Positions 1 through 6,540 are shown, counted from the first letter of the stretch. The stretch is DNA of 16,708 bases from Pseudomonadota bacterium (GCA_021797365.1 JAJZZU010000016.1:1-16708), one strand, 5' to 3'. Notes: generated by a model not told the origin, from the letters alone. Program-made: numbers and translations.

Positions 1-118
1 GTAAGCTCCGTCAAAAAAGGCCCCCATGGCCTCGATTCGCTGACTAAGACGGCCGAGCCCGCCCTAAGGTTACACCCCGACGCGGCCGTCCCCAGCCGCC
101 CGACCCCCCGTTTATCGC
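1..118. other. Non-coding left edge
   Basis: No coding region or tRNA shape is recognisable here. The only structure seen is the leftward terminator at 13-32. The rest is GC-rich sequence with short self-complementary runs around 49-60 and 80-91 (GACGGCC and GACGCGGCCGTC). Confidence 0.4.
13..32 (-). terminator. Rho-independent terminator, leftward, with no visible gene upstream
   Basis: Read on the minus strand this is a 5-bp stem AGGCC/GGCCT with a 5-nt loop (ATGGG), running into a run of six T (A13-A18 on the plus strand). That is the standard shape of an intrinsic terminator. It would stop transcription moving left, yet no minus-strand gene lies between it and the plus-strand helicase. 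It may end a small or antisense RNA, or stop readthrough towards the gene beyond the left edge. The stem is short, so confidence is moderate. Confidence 0.5.
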
Positions 119-134
119 GTGGCGATCATCCGCC

Positions 135-163
135 TTTGGTGGCGGCCCGGCCCATGCTATGGT
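135..163 (+). promoter_or_regulatory. Candidate sigma-70 promoter for the helicase gene
   Basis: An extended -10 element, TGC-TATGGT (155-163), lies 17 bp after a weak -35-like TTTGGT (135-140). Transcription would start near 170. The most upstream possible start codon (GTG 119) would then lie outside the mRNA, favouring the ATG at 224 or 257. This is pattern matching only, and the -35 is poor. Confidence 0.3.
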
Positions 164-223
164 GACGGGCACCGCGCCGGTACCAAGGCCGGCCTATCGC
201 CCTGGTCCCGGCGGACCGGCGCG

Positions 224-1819
224 ATGGCCTTGCCGACACCATGGCCGCCACCCGAGATGCGCACCAAGACCGCGAGCCCAAAACGCCTTGCCGGCCCGAA
301 AGGAGCGACGTTAAGCCAGCGCCGCGCCTATCTGGCCCTGCATTCCTTCTGTCTGTCCCCCTCCGAGACCGCGGGGTTGCGGGTGCTGTCGGGCTACGCC
401 GGCACCGGCAAGACCTGGCTGGCCGTACACCTCATCGAGGCGGCGTGCCAAAGCGGCCTGCGCGTGGCGGTGTGCGCCCCCACCCATAAGGCGGTCTCGG
501 TCATCACCGCCAAGCTCGCGCGACCGGTGCGTGCCAAGGTCTGGTCGGGCACGCTGCATGCGCTGCTTGGCTTAAAGCTGCGCGAGACGCATGAGGGGAT
601 GATGCGCATCACCCTGGATCGCCACCCGAAGACCCTGTATTTCGAGGCGTACGATCTCGTATTCGTCGACGAATCGAGCATGGTTGGCCCGGATCTGCTG
701 GCGTATATCGAACGGTTTGTGCGCAGCGCGCGCACGCGCGTGGTCTATATAGGAGACCCCGGGCAATTGCTACCCGTAGAGGAAACACCGGCCGGCGATG
801 AGCGGCAGCAGGGGCTCGCCTTGGGCGGGCCGGGCGCCCTGGCGCCGCCGGTCTTCGCATCCGGGGCCGAGCGCCACGATCTCACCGAGATCGTCCGCCA
901 AAAGTCGACCGGCCGGCCCCATCCCATCATCCAGCTGGCCGGCGAGATCCGCCGCTACATCGAAGGCGAGGCGCAAGGCACATTCGACCCCGCGGCCATC
1001 GGTCGCTATCTGGCGGAACGCCGTGGCGAAATGCCGGGGGTGCATCTGGCGCGCGCTATGCACGCCGCCGACGGGGCGGTGACCCTGCGCAGGCGACGCC
1101 CGGCCAAGGACATCCGCGTGATCGCCTGGCGCAATCGCGTGGTCGACGAACGCAACCGCTACATCCACAAGGGGCTGTCGGCGCTGTATGGGCGCGGTGA
1201 CGGGGAGGGCTGTGACGAGGCGCCGTTCTGGCCGGGTGAGACCTTGATCGCGCGCGAGACCCTATACGCCTTCCACTGCGCAGTGCGCATGGCCGAGCGC
1301 ACACCGAAGGCCTGGGAAGAGGCCCTGGCCCCGGTCGAGGGCAATGGATCGCCTAACGGCGCCGATCGCGAACGCCGGGACGCGCTCGTGGATCTCGTCG
1401 CCAACAATACAGAACTGACCGTGACTTTGTGCGAACCCCTGCGCCATCCCTACCTGGACATACCCGCCTGGCGCGTGCAGGCCCGGGCCGAGGGTGCCGA
1501 ACCGGTCGAACTCTTCCTCGCGCACGATACCGGCGAGTACCAACGGCTGGTGCGCAAGACGTGGGCCGCTTATCGCGCCGCCGACCATCGCTCACCCGAG
1601 GACTTCCGGCGCGCGTGGGCCGTGACGCGCGCCTGTGCGCCGGTCATGCACGCCTATGCCGTGACCGCCCACAAGGCCCAGGGGAGCACCTTCCACTATG
1701 CCCTCATCGATGTCGCAGACCTCTACGGCATGGCCGCCGGCGGCCATGCCGACGATTACCATAGGGCGCTGTACGTGGCCGTCACGCGCGCCGCCGAGCA
1801 GGTCTGGCTGTGCCTGTGA
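224..1819 (+). CDS. Superfamily 1B (RecD/Dda-like) ATP-dependent DNA helicase
   Basis: A probable 5'-3' DNA helicase of the RecD2/Dda type. Counting from the longest possible start (GTG 119, 566 aa), the motifs run in order: Walker A GYAGTGKT (92-99), motif Ia CAPTHKAV (119-126), Walker B VFVDESSMVG (181-190), motif III YIGDPGQLLPVEE (210-222), motif IV-like DIRVIAWRN (331-339), motif V AVTAHKAQGSTF (514-525, UvrD_C_2 type) and motif VI YVAVTRA (552-558) close to the C-terminus. All the residues needed for ATP hydrolysis are present. The start is uncertain: no good Shine-Dalgarno precedes 119, 224 or 257. The Arg/Trp-rich first 35 residues look non-native, and a promoter-like element lies at 135-163, so 224 is preferred. 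It stands alone on the plus strand and converges with the 1854-2237 gene. Its role (repair, or recombination of incoming DNA) cannot be decided here. Confidence 0.85.
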   Translation: MALPTPWPPPEMRTKTASPKRLAGPKGATLSQRRAYLALHSFCLSPSETAGLRVLSGYAGTGKTWLAVHLIEAACQSGLRVAVCAPTHKAVSVITAKLARPVRAKVWSGTLHALLGLKLRETHEGMMRITLDRHPKTLYFEAYDLVFVDESSMVGPDLLAYIERFVRSARTRVVYIGDPGQLLPVEETPAGDERQQGLALGGPGALAPPVFASGAERHDLTEIVRQKSTGRPHPIIQLAGEIRRYIEGEAQGTFDPAAIGRYLAERRGEMPGVHLARAMHAADGAVTLRRRRPAKDIRVIAWRNRVVDERNRYIHKGLSALYGRGDGEGCDEAPFWPGETLIARETLYAFHCAVRMAERTPKAWEEALAPVEGNGSPNGADRERRDALVDLVANNTELTVTLCEPLRHPYLDIPAWRVQARAEGAEPVELFLAHDTGEYQRLVRKTWAAYRAADHRSPEDFRRAWAVTRACAPVMHAYAVTAHKAQGSTFHYALIDVADLYGMAAGGHADDYHRALYVAVTRAAEQVWLCL

Positions 1820-1853
1820 TGCCGTGGACGGCCTTACACGTGCGAAGGCGGCG

Positions 1854-2237
1854 CTACCAGCCAAACTCCCCGCAAAAGGCCCCGTCGCGATAATCGAGGC
1901 GCAGCCAATGGGGACGGAAGGCCTCGCGCCGGCTGAGCGGAAAATCCATGAGCGGCAGATCCTCGAGCGCGGCATCATTCGGCAGGGCGCAATGCCGGGC
2001 CATCACCGGATGAAACCACACCACGAGCCGCGGGTGGCCGTCGGCTGAGGGCAGGGGAACGGTATCCGCAGGTGGCGGCCGGTCCCAAAGCAATCGCTTG
2101 CGGATGAGACAGCTGAAGAAAAGCTCCATCTCCACATACAAGGGCGCAGCGCGCGCATCGAGGGCGCGGCGCGCCGCCGGGCTCAGCGTCACGCGCCACT
2201 CGGCCGATCGCGCCGGCGAAACCGCCCGCCCACTCAT
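1854..2237 (-). CDS. Hypothetical protein, 127 aa
   Basis: The family is not recognised. The protein has a basic/hydrophobic N-terminal half (VEMELFFSCLIRKRLLW, about 35-51), then a short strand-like stretch with a conserved-looking LVVWFHPVMARHC (71-83). It has an acidic-aromatic C-terminus ending in GEFGW. No signal peptide or transmembrane helix is evident, so it is probably cytoplasmic. The reading frame extends further up to 2291, but the ATG at 2237 is preferred: it has a weak purine stretch (CAGGGATC) in front and removes a low-complexity Pro/Met leader. It lies 19 bp downstream of the secreted Pro/Tyr-rich gene on the same strand, so the two may be co-transcribed. That it is a real gene is inferred from composition and tight spacing; its function is unknown. 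Confidence 0.6.
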   Translation of the reverse strand: MSGRAVSPARSAEWRVTLSPAARRALDARAAPLYVEMELFFSCLIRKRLLWDRPPPADTVPLPSADGHPRLVVWFHPVMARHCALPNDAALEDLPLMDFPLSRREAFRPHWLRLDYRDGAFCGEFGW

Positions 2238-2256
2238 GATCCCTGCGCCGGCCATG

Positions 2257-2616
2257 TTAGGGGGGACCGGCATCGCCCGGCGGCAGGACACGCAGCCAGC
2301 CGCTCGGACAGTTCGGTATGCGCGGATAGTACCCCTGCGGGTTCCGGCAGTAATAATAATAGGTCGGCTGCGGCGGCGGCGGAGGCGGATAGTAATTGCG
2401 TTCTATGATGACCCGTCGCCGCGGGGCAAAGGCGCGAAAGCCGAACCATAGCGGGAACCAGTCGTCCCCGCCGTCGTCATCGTCATCATCGACCTGAAGC
2501 AGTTGCGGGTGCATGGTCCACGCCACCGGGCGCATCGCATACGCCTCGCGGGCGGCTACAACGAACAGGCTGCCGACCAGCACGGCGGCTGTGACAAAAG
2601 GATGCTTTATGGCCAT
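2257..2616 (-). CDS. Secreted Asp-, Pro- and Tyr-rich small protein
   Basis: A 119-aa protein with a clear Sec signal peptide. MAIKHP is followed by a hydrophobic core (about 8-22) and a likely cleavage site after AYA (27). The mature part has an acidic run DDDDDDGGDDW (43-53), a basic patch (66-73), then YYPPPPPPQPTYYYYC (75-90) and a Cys-bearing end with C90 and C103, which could form a disulfide. The final NPQGYYPRIPNCPSGW block resembles a short C-terminal motif, YYC...GYYP...CP.GW, seen in many uncharacterised proteobacterial exported proteins. An aspartate run in an exported protein suggests cation binding, but this is inference. Starts at 2616 and 2622 are both possible; 2616 has GAGAGGG six bases upstream. 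The Asp and Pro runs are encoded by trinucleotide-like repeats. No enzymatic domain is seen. Confidence 0.7.
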   Translation of the reverse strand: MAIKHPFVTAAVLVGSLFVVAAREAYAMRPVAWTMHPQLLQVDDDDDDGGDDWFPLWFGFRAFAPRRRVIIERNYYPPPPPPQPTYYYYCRNPQGYYPRIPNCPSGWLRVLPPGDAGPP

Positions 2617-2642
2617 CTCCATCCCTCTCGAGACACCAAACT

Positions 2643-2678
2643 TGACTCCAGCATAACCCATCGGCGGCCGCGAAGAAC
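2643..2678 (-). promoter_or_regulatory. Weak candidate promoter of the secreted Pro/Tyr-rich gene
   Basis: On the minus strand TATGCT (2655-2650) resembles a -10. A poor -35-like GTTCTT (2678-2673) lies 17 bp upstream. Transcription would start near 2643, leaving a leader of about 27 nt with the ribosome binding site. The 82-bp gap after the NC-domain gene leaves room for its own promoter. Confidence 0.25.
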
Positions 2679-2698
2679 GGCCCCGCCGTATCATTTTG

Positions 2699-3070
2699 TT
2701 ATCGCAAGGCGACGAACGCGCCGAATAGAGCGATCACCGTCCAGGCCAGGAGCTGCGGGCTCATCGGTCGCCCATGCACCACATAGTGGGCAGTATGTTC
2801 GCAATTATTGCACAGGAGATGGTAGCCGCGGGGCGCCCGCAAGACCGCTGCACCATTGGCGAGCACGCGGCTACGATAGTGTGTTGGCGTCGGCTGCACG
2901 CGTACCGCGCGTCCGGCCGCAAACTCATCGACGCTCGACAGATGCTCGCCTCGGCGCGGACTATTGTGCAATACCCGGCCGTCGAACCACGCCACCCCGA
3001 CATGCTCGTGCAGGCCCTTGGGGCGTTTCAGGATGTCGCCAGGACGAATGATCGCGTACGACGCCGACAT
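2699..3070 (-). CDS. NC/LRAT-like (permuted papain fold) protein with C-terminal membrane anchor
   Basis: A 123-aa protein that looks like a compact member of the LRAT/NC-domain group, a circularly permuted papain-like fold. Members act as thiol acyltransferases, phospholipases or peptidase-like enzymes. The start matches the usual GDIL..P opening (GDILKRPKGL, 11-20). HEHVGVAWFDG (21-31) supplies the first His (H23). A second His follows in VLHNSP (33-38, H35). The nucleophile motif NCEH (89-92) gives C90, so all three expected polar residues are present. A hydrophobic segment (about 106-122) at the very end would anchor the protein with the enzyme on the cytoplasmic side, as in several LRAT-like proteins. 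The ATG at 3070 is chosen because GGAGG lies 4 bases before it; the upstream extension lacks such a site. Substrate and partner are unknown. Confidence 0.75.
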   Translation of the reverse strand: MSASYAIIRPGDILKRPKGLHEHVGVAWFDGRVLHNSPRRGEHLSSVDEFAAGRAVRVQPTPTHYRSRVLANGAAVLRAPRGYHLLCNNCEHTAHYVVHGRPMSPQLLAWTVIALFGAFVALR

Positions 3071-3653
3071 GAGACCTCCGATCAAAGGCCTCCCTGCCGT
3101 GTACCACGCCGCCTTGGCGCCCTCATCTCCCCGCGCACGCCGCCCTAGCAAACCCTGACGACCGGGGGCTTATGGCCTGCGCACCGGGCTTAAAGCCTAG
3201 CTGAGGCCCACACGGAAATCCACCGCGGGCGATGCCAAGCCAGGACCCCGTCATGCGCCTCCCCAGGTCCTGAGAGGGCCCCGGATGTCCTGAGTTTTTC
3301 CTGTGCGCCCTGCTATGACGGCAAGCGTGAACCGCCTTGATCGGGATGGCGCGGTGGCCTCGCAGGTGCCCGTACACCCCGTGCGCGTAGGCGCATGCGC
3401 CCAGTGGCAGCACTCGAGGCACGCCCACCACACTACCGGGGCCAAGCGTGCACGCGGGATGCAGCCTGCTAGCGAAGCGCGATGGCTCAAGACTCGCACC
3501 CCTGGGCTTGGCGCAGGCGGCCTGGCCGTGCGCCCCGCACGATGCCCCAAACGCCGGCCCCTCCCACGCCCCTGCGGCGCGCCGGGCCTGTCTTACGTTG
3601 TGATAGACTCGTGGCCATCACAGACTCGACGCCGGGGCAATGGAGGGCACAGC
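3071..3653. other. Gene-poor stretch, nothing convincing
   Basis: Several open frames exist on both strands, but their Arg/Pro/His-rich translations resemble no family and none has a good ribosome binding site. Small features only: an imperfect direct repeat around 3164-3200 (ACCGGGGGCTTATGGCCT and ACCGGGCTTAAAGCCT, the second containing the palindrome GGCTTAAAGCC at 3187-3197), and GTCCTGAG repeated at 3267-3274 and 3287-3294 just before a short T run. No tRNA is seen. It may be decayed or regulatory sequence. Confidence 0.45.
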
Positions 3654-3821
3654 GTGAAACATTCTCGCATCACACATGAGGCGTCGGCCCGTTGCGACGC
3701 ACGCTGTGGCCGGGCGCGCCTACGCAAAACACCCAGGGACGACGCATCATCGCACGCTGACACCGGCATCGGCGCGCCGGCCGCGACCCATCGCACCGTA
3801 ACCCACTGGGTTTGCGCCTGA
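3654..3821 (+). CDS. Possible 55-aa leader ORF overlapping the permease start
   Basis: A GTG start at 3654 has a strong Shine-Dalgarno, GGAGGG (3642-3647), six bases before it. The frame stops at TGA 3819-3821, whose last base is the first base of the permease ATG (TGATG). The permease itself has no recognisable ribosome binding site, which suggests that translation of this short frame feeds the permease. The peptide begins MKHSRITHEASARC and is rich in Arg, His and Cys, with no recognisable domain. About two thirds of its codons end in G or C, apparently fewer than in neighbouring genes, which argues against strong coding selection. It may be a coupling device rather than a functional protein, or chance. 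An extended -10-like TGATAGACT (3601-3609) lies upstream without a good -35. Confidence 0.35.
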   Translation: MKHSRITHEASARCDARCGRARLRKTPRDDASSHADTGIGAPAATHRTVTHWVCA

Positions 3822-4840
3822 TGCGCAACGCCTGGTACGGGCGTGTGGCGCTCGCGGCCTTGCTGGCCATCGGGCTCTACCCTTTGAGCCCCTACTTCGT
3901 GCCGCTTTTCATGGGGGCGGTCTTGTGTACCGTGGGTTGGCGCGTACAGCTCGCCGTCGAACGCGCCTTAAGCCTGCCGCGCTGGGGCGGGGCCACGCTG
4001 CATGCCTTGACCTGGCTTGCGGTCATCGTGCTGCCATCCTGGCTTGTCATCCAGACGCTCGCCGCCAAACTCGCGCCGCGCATCGCGCGCTGGAAGAGCG
4101 GCGCGCCGCTCGTGACCGTGCCCCCGCAACTCGCCCATGCACGCTTCATCGGGCCGTGGCTCGCGCGGCACCTCCATAAGCTCAATGCCAACGTCCTTGT
4201 CCATTATCTCGGCAATCACTCGGACCTCATCAAGGCAAGCCTCGGGCATGTCTGGATCTTTCTGCTGCATACCCTGATCGCGAGCGCCGTGGTGTTTTCG
4301 CTCGCCCTGCGCGGCGAGAAGATGCGTGCGGAACTGATCTGGGTCGCCGAGACCCTATGGGGTCCGCGCGGCCAGCAGGTGCTTACCGCCGCCGCCGATG
4401 CGGCGCGCTCGGTGATGCTCGGCGTCATCGGCGTGGGACTGGTCGAAGGGGGGCTCATCGGTCTTAGCTACGGGCTCGCCGGTATGCCCCTGTGGTCGAT
4501 CTGGCTGATCGCCACCGCCCTGCTGTCGGCGATCCCGTTCGGTGCCGGTGCCGTACTCGCGCTGGTGTGTGGCTGGCTCATGCTCACAGGCCATGTGTTT
4601 GCCGGCCTGCTTACCGCCGCCTGGGGGGCCGCGGTCATCACCGCCGCCGATCTGCTGCTGCGTCCGCTTGTGACCGGCAAGGAGAGCTCAGTGCCGTTCA
4701 TGGCCCTGCTGCTCAGCATCCTCGGCGGGGCCAAGGTATTCGGGCTGGTGGGGGTCATCGCCGGCCCCCTGCTCATCATGCTCGCGGCATCGCTGTGGCA
4801 GTCATGGTTGCGTCAGCCGCAGCTTCCCCCGCCGGCATAA
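3821..4840 (+). CDS. AI-2E family (PerM-like) membrane permease
   Basis: A 339-aa inner-membrane protein of the AI-2E exporter/PerM superfamily. Members include exporters of autoinducer-2 and Na+/H+ or other antiporters; the substrate here cannot be told. N-terminal hydrophobic hairpins (about 8-35 and 55-80) are followed by the soluble loop typical of the family (about 85-150). Further membrane segments follow, including the signature-like ARSVMLGVIGVGLVEGGLIG (195-214 region) and a C-terminal LLLSILGGAKVFGLVGVIAG followed by PLL. Length is normal for the family. A TTG at 3812 is an alternative in-frame start. The ATG at 3821 is preferred because it overlaps the stop of the short upstream frame (TGATG). 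The last 65 bases overlap the 3' end of the converging ATP-grasp gene, so no terminator can lie between them. Confidence 0.9.
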   Translation: MRNAWYGRVALAALLAIGLYPLSPYFVPLFMGAVLCTVGWRVQLAVERALSLPRWGGATLHALTWLAVIVLPSWLVIQTLAAKLAPRIARWKSGAPLVTVPPQLAHARFIGPWLARHLHKLNANVLVHYLGNHSDLIKASLGHVWIFLLHTLIASAVVFSLALRGEKMRAELIWVAETLWGPRGQQVLTAAADAARSVMLGVIGVGLVEGGLIGLSYGLAGMPLWSIWLIATALLSAIPFGAGAVLALVCGWLMLTGHVFAGLLTAAWGAAVITAADLLLRPLVTGKESSVPFMALLLSILGGAKVFGLVGVIAGPLLIMLAASLWQSWLRQPQLPPPA

Positions 4841-6107
4841 GCGTCGGGCGCCACACCGGCGCCAACACGAAACGCAGGTGGCCATGCGCGGTCTTCAGGG
4901 CCTCGTAGACCGTCGCCGGGTCGGGGCCCTCGGCGAATATAAAACCGAGATAGCTCGCCCCCTCCGGCAACGGCACGAGCTCCTGCCCCTCGCGGGCATC
5001 GATCACGATCTCGACCACCCCCGGCACGCGATCGGCGGCCATGAGCCCCTCGACGCGTTTCAGGAGGCCAAGCCCCGGAATCGGGATCATGAGGACACCC
5101 GCGGCGTCCGCGCGCGCGCCCACCGCCACCTCCTCTCCCAACGCGTGACGCACGATGAGCTCCTCGAGCGACAGCCCGGTCCCGAAGCGCAGCAATCGCC
5201 CGCACAAACCCCCTATGGTGCGCGCCGCGATCTCGATCACCCATATGCCTTCGGCGTTCAACCGGCACTCGGCATGGATCGGGCCTTCGCGCAGGCCATA
5301 AGCGCGCGCGCCGCGCTCCACGACGTCGCGCACCGCCTCACGCGTCGCGGCATCCAGTCGCGAGGGGGTTATGTAATAGGTCTCCTCGAAAAACGGTCCA
5401 TCGAGGGCCTCGGGCTTGTCAAAGATCGCGAGCGTACGCAAGACGCCACCCACGAGCAGGCCCTCGAGCGCAATCTCGAAACCCGGCACGAAGCGCTCGA
5501 TGAGCGCGCGGTTCCATACCGCCCGGTGATCGCGTCCGAGGATGGCACGCAGCCGCACAATCGCCGCGCGCAACCCCGGCTCGTCGTCCACGCGCATCAC
5601 CCCGCGGCTGCCCGCTAGCGCGACCGGCTTCAACACCAGCGGATAGGGAAGGTCGGTGAGCGCCGGTAGCGCATCATCGAGCGCCAGCACCCGATGCCAC
5701 GGAACGGGGACGCCGGCCGCCTGCAAGACCGCGCGCGCCCGGTCCTTGCGACGCGCGATGGCGAGCGCCTGCGGCGGGTTAGCGGCAAGCCCGAGACGCG
5801 TGGCGAGCGCGCCGGCGACCTCGGTCCCCCAGTCGTCGAGCCCCAGGATCGCCTGAAAGGGCCCCCCGCGATCCATCTCCTGGCGCACGGCGCGCTCGCA
5901 GGCATCGAGGTCGTGCAAGGGCAGGCGCAGACCGGGGAGTCCACTGCTCACCACATTCGCCGCCCCCTCGCTGACCAGTACCACGTCCGCGCGTGCGCCG
6001 GCGGCGGCCAGAAACGGCACCGTCCGGTAGGACCCGAACGGCGCTATGAGCAGGAGTCGCGGTCGCCTTAATGGCTCCCGCACCCGCCGCCACCGCACCC
6101 GCCGCAT
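4776..6107 (-). CDS. ATP-grasp ligase with L-amino-acid-ligase-type C-terminus
   Basis: A 443-aa ATP-grasp enzyme that should join a carboxylate (via an acyl phosphate) to an amine or similar group. A pre-ATP-grasp Rossmann-like domain begins at RLLLIAPFGSYRT (17-29). Ligand contacts follow: K160 in PLVLKPV, the glycine-rich loop ALAGSRGV (163-170), the EIALEGLL hinge (211-218), and the Mg-binding HAECRLN (278-284) and VIEIAARTIGG (290-300) with E280 and E292. The end (about 335-410, GVLMIPIPGLGLLKRVEG onwards) fits the L-amino-acid ligase C-terminal domain, pointing to a dipeptide-type or amino-acid-conjugating product. The start overlaps the erpA 3' end by 40 bases; GTG codons at 6098 and 6083 are alternatives. 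The low-complexity Ala/Met tail (after about 424) lies in the overlap with the permease gene. Substrate unknown. Confidence 0.85.
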   Translation of the reverse strand: MRRVRWRRVREPLRRPRLLLIAPFGSYRTVPFLAAAGARADVVLVSEGAANVVSSGLPGLRLPLHDLDACERAVRQEMDRGGPFQAILGLDDWGTEVAGALATRLGLAANPPQALAIARRKDRARAVLQAAGVPVPWHRVLALDDALPALTDLPYPLVLKPVALAGSRGVMRVDDEPGLRAAIVRLRAILGRDHRAVWNRALIERFVPGFEIALEGLLVGGVLRTLAIFDKPEALDGPFFEETYYITPSRLDAATREAVRDVVERGARAYGLREGPIHAECRLNAEGIWVIEIAARTIGGLCGRLLRFGTGLSLEELIVRHALGEEVAVGARADAAGVLMIPIPGLGLLKRVEGLMAADRVPGVVEIVIDAREGQELVPLPEGASYLGFIFAEGPDPATVYEALKTAHGHLRFVLAPVWRPTLMPAGEAAADATMTATAMPRA

Positions 6108-6472
6108 GCCCCACCACCCCCGGAGCGCGCGAACACGTTGCGGAACAGGAAGCGTGGCTCACCATCCTCGGTGTAGTCGATCTCGGCGCCCTCCAGATAG
6201 CTCAAGGCCACCGCATCCACGAAGATCTTCAGGCCATCCTTCGCCCACACGGCATCACGCGGCCCTTCAGCCTCGGCCATCACCATGCCATAGGTCATAC
6301 CGCTGCAGCCTCCGCCCGAGACATAGACGCGTATACCGATGACCCCGTCCGCCGCCGCCTGCGCGACGATCTCGCCCAGTTTCGTCTGCGCCGGACCGGT
6401 CACCTGGATCTCGTCTGTGAGCTGTGCCGGAAACACCGGCATGCTGCTTACCACCGCCTGTTCTTGCCCCAT
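6068..6472 (-). CDS. erpA: A-type Fe-S cluster carrier (ErpA/IscA/HesB family)
   Basis: A 134-aa A-type carrier that delivers Fe-S clusters to target proteins. The core is typical: VTGPAQTKLGEIVAQAA (24-40), IRVYVSGGGCSGMTYGM (47-63) with the first ligand C56, and LKIFVDAVALSYLEGAEIDY (81-100). The usual C-terminal CxC pair is replaced by a Gly/Cys tail, ACGGCGGGGCGSH, with C123, C126 and C131 (CxxCxxxxC). A cluster could still be bound, but geometry and partners may differ. The start is set at 6472, where GGAGG sits five bases upstream; the longer frame to 6517 would begin upstream of the likely promoter -10. The exact paralogue (ErpA, IscA or SufA) is not certain. It is divergent from yggX and its end overlaps the ATP-grasp gene. 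Confidence 0.85.
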   Translation of the reverse strand: MGQEQAVVSSMPVFPAQLTDEIQVTGPAQTKLGEIVAQAAADGVIGIRVYVSGGGCSGMTYGMVMAEAEGPRDAVWAKDGLKIFVDAVALSYLEGAEIDYTEDGEPRFLFRNVFARSGGGGACGGCGGGGCGSH

Positions 6473-6495
6473 GAGGACCTCCTTCGGAAAGCGCC

Positions 6496-6524
6496 AGTAT
6501 AGCGCCCGCCGCGACATCTCGTAA
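6496..6524 (-). promoter_or_regulatory. Promoter of erpA
   Basis: On the minus strand TATACT (6501-6496) is a near-consensus -10, with TTACGA (6524-6519) as a -35 at 17 bp spacing. Transcription would begin near 6489, giving a leader of about 17 nt that still contains the GGAGG ribosome binding site. Confidence 0.5.
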
Positions 6525-6540
6525 GGGCGCCTTCCTAAGG
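6523..6540. promoter_or_regulatory. Alternating AAGG/CCTT/AAGG dyads between erpA and yggX
   Basis: The sequence AAGGGCGCCTTCCTAAGG places AAGG, CCTT and AAGG at exact 7-bp intervals, forming two interlocked inverted repeats. It touches the erpA -35 and lies upstream of the yggX -10. It also forms the direct repeats TAAGGGCGCC (6522-6531) and TAAGGGGCCC (6536-6545). It could be an operator shared by the divergent promoters. No known Fur, IscR or OxyR consensus was recognised. Confidence 0.35.

Noticed and set aside
2503..3051. 182-aa plus-strand frame opposite the NC/LRAT-like gene
   Set aside because: The opposite strand has a well-supported gene with start signal and catalytic motifs; this frame has neither.
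3266..3299. Possible terminator: hairpin GGTCCT-GAG-AGGGCC then a T run
   Set aside because: The T run starts about 14 bases after the stem and no plus-strand gene ends there.
3303..3653. Upstream part of the open frame that contains the possible leader ORF
   Set aside because: There is no ribosome binding site at its early starts, its composition is Arg/Pro/His-rich and no domain is seen. Only the GTG-initiated 3' part was kept as a low-confidence candidate.
4813..5268. 151-aa Arg/Gly-rich minus-strand frame inside the ATP-grasp gene
   Set aside because: It is an out-of-frame shadow of the ATP-grasp coding region with no motif of its own.
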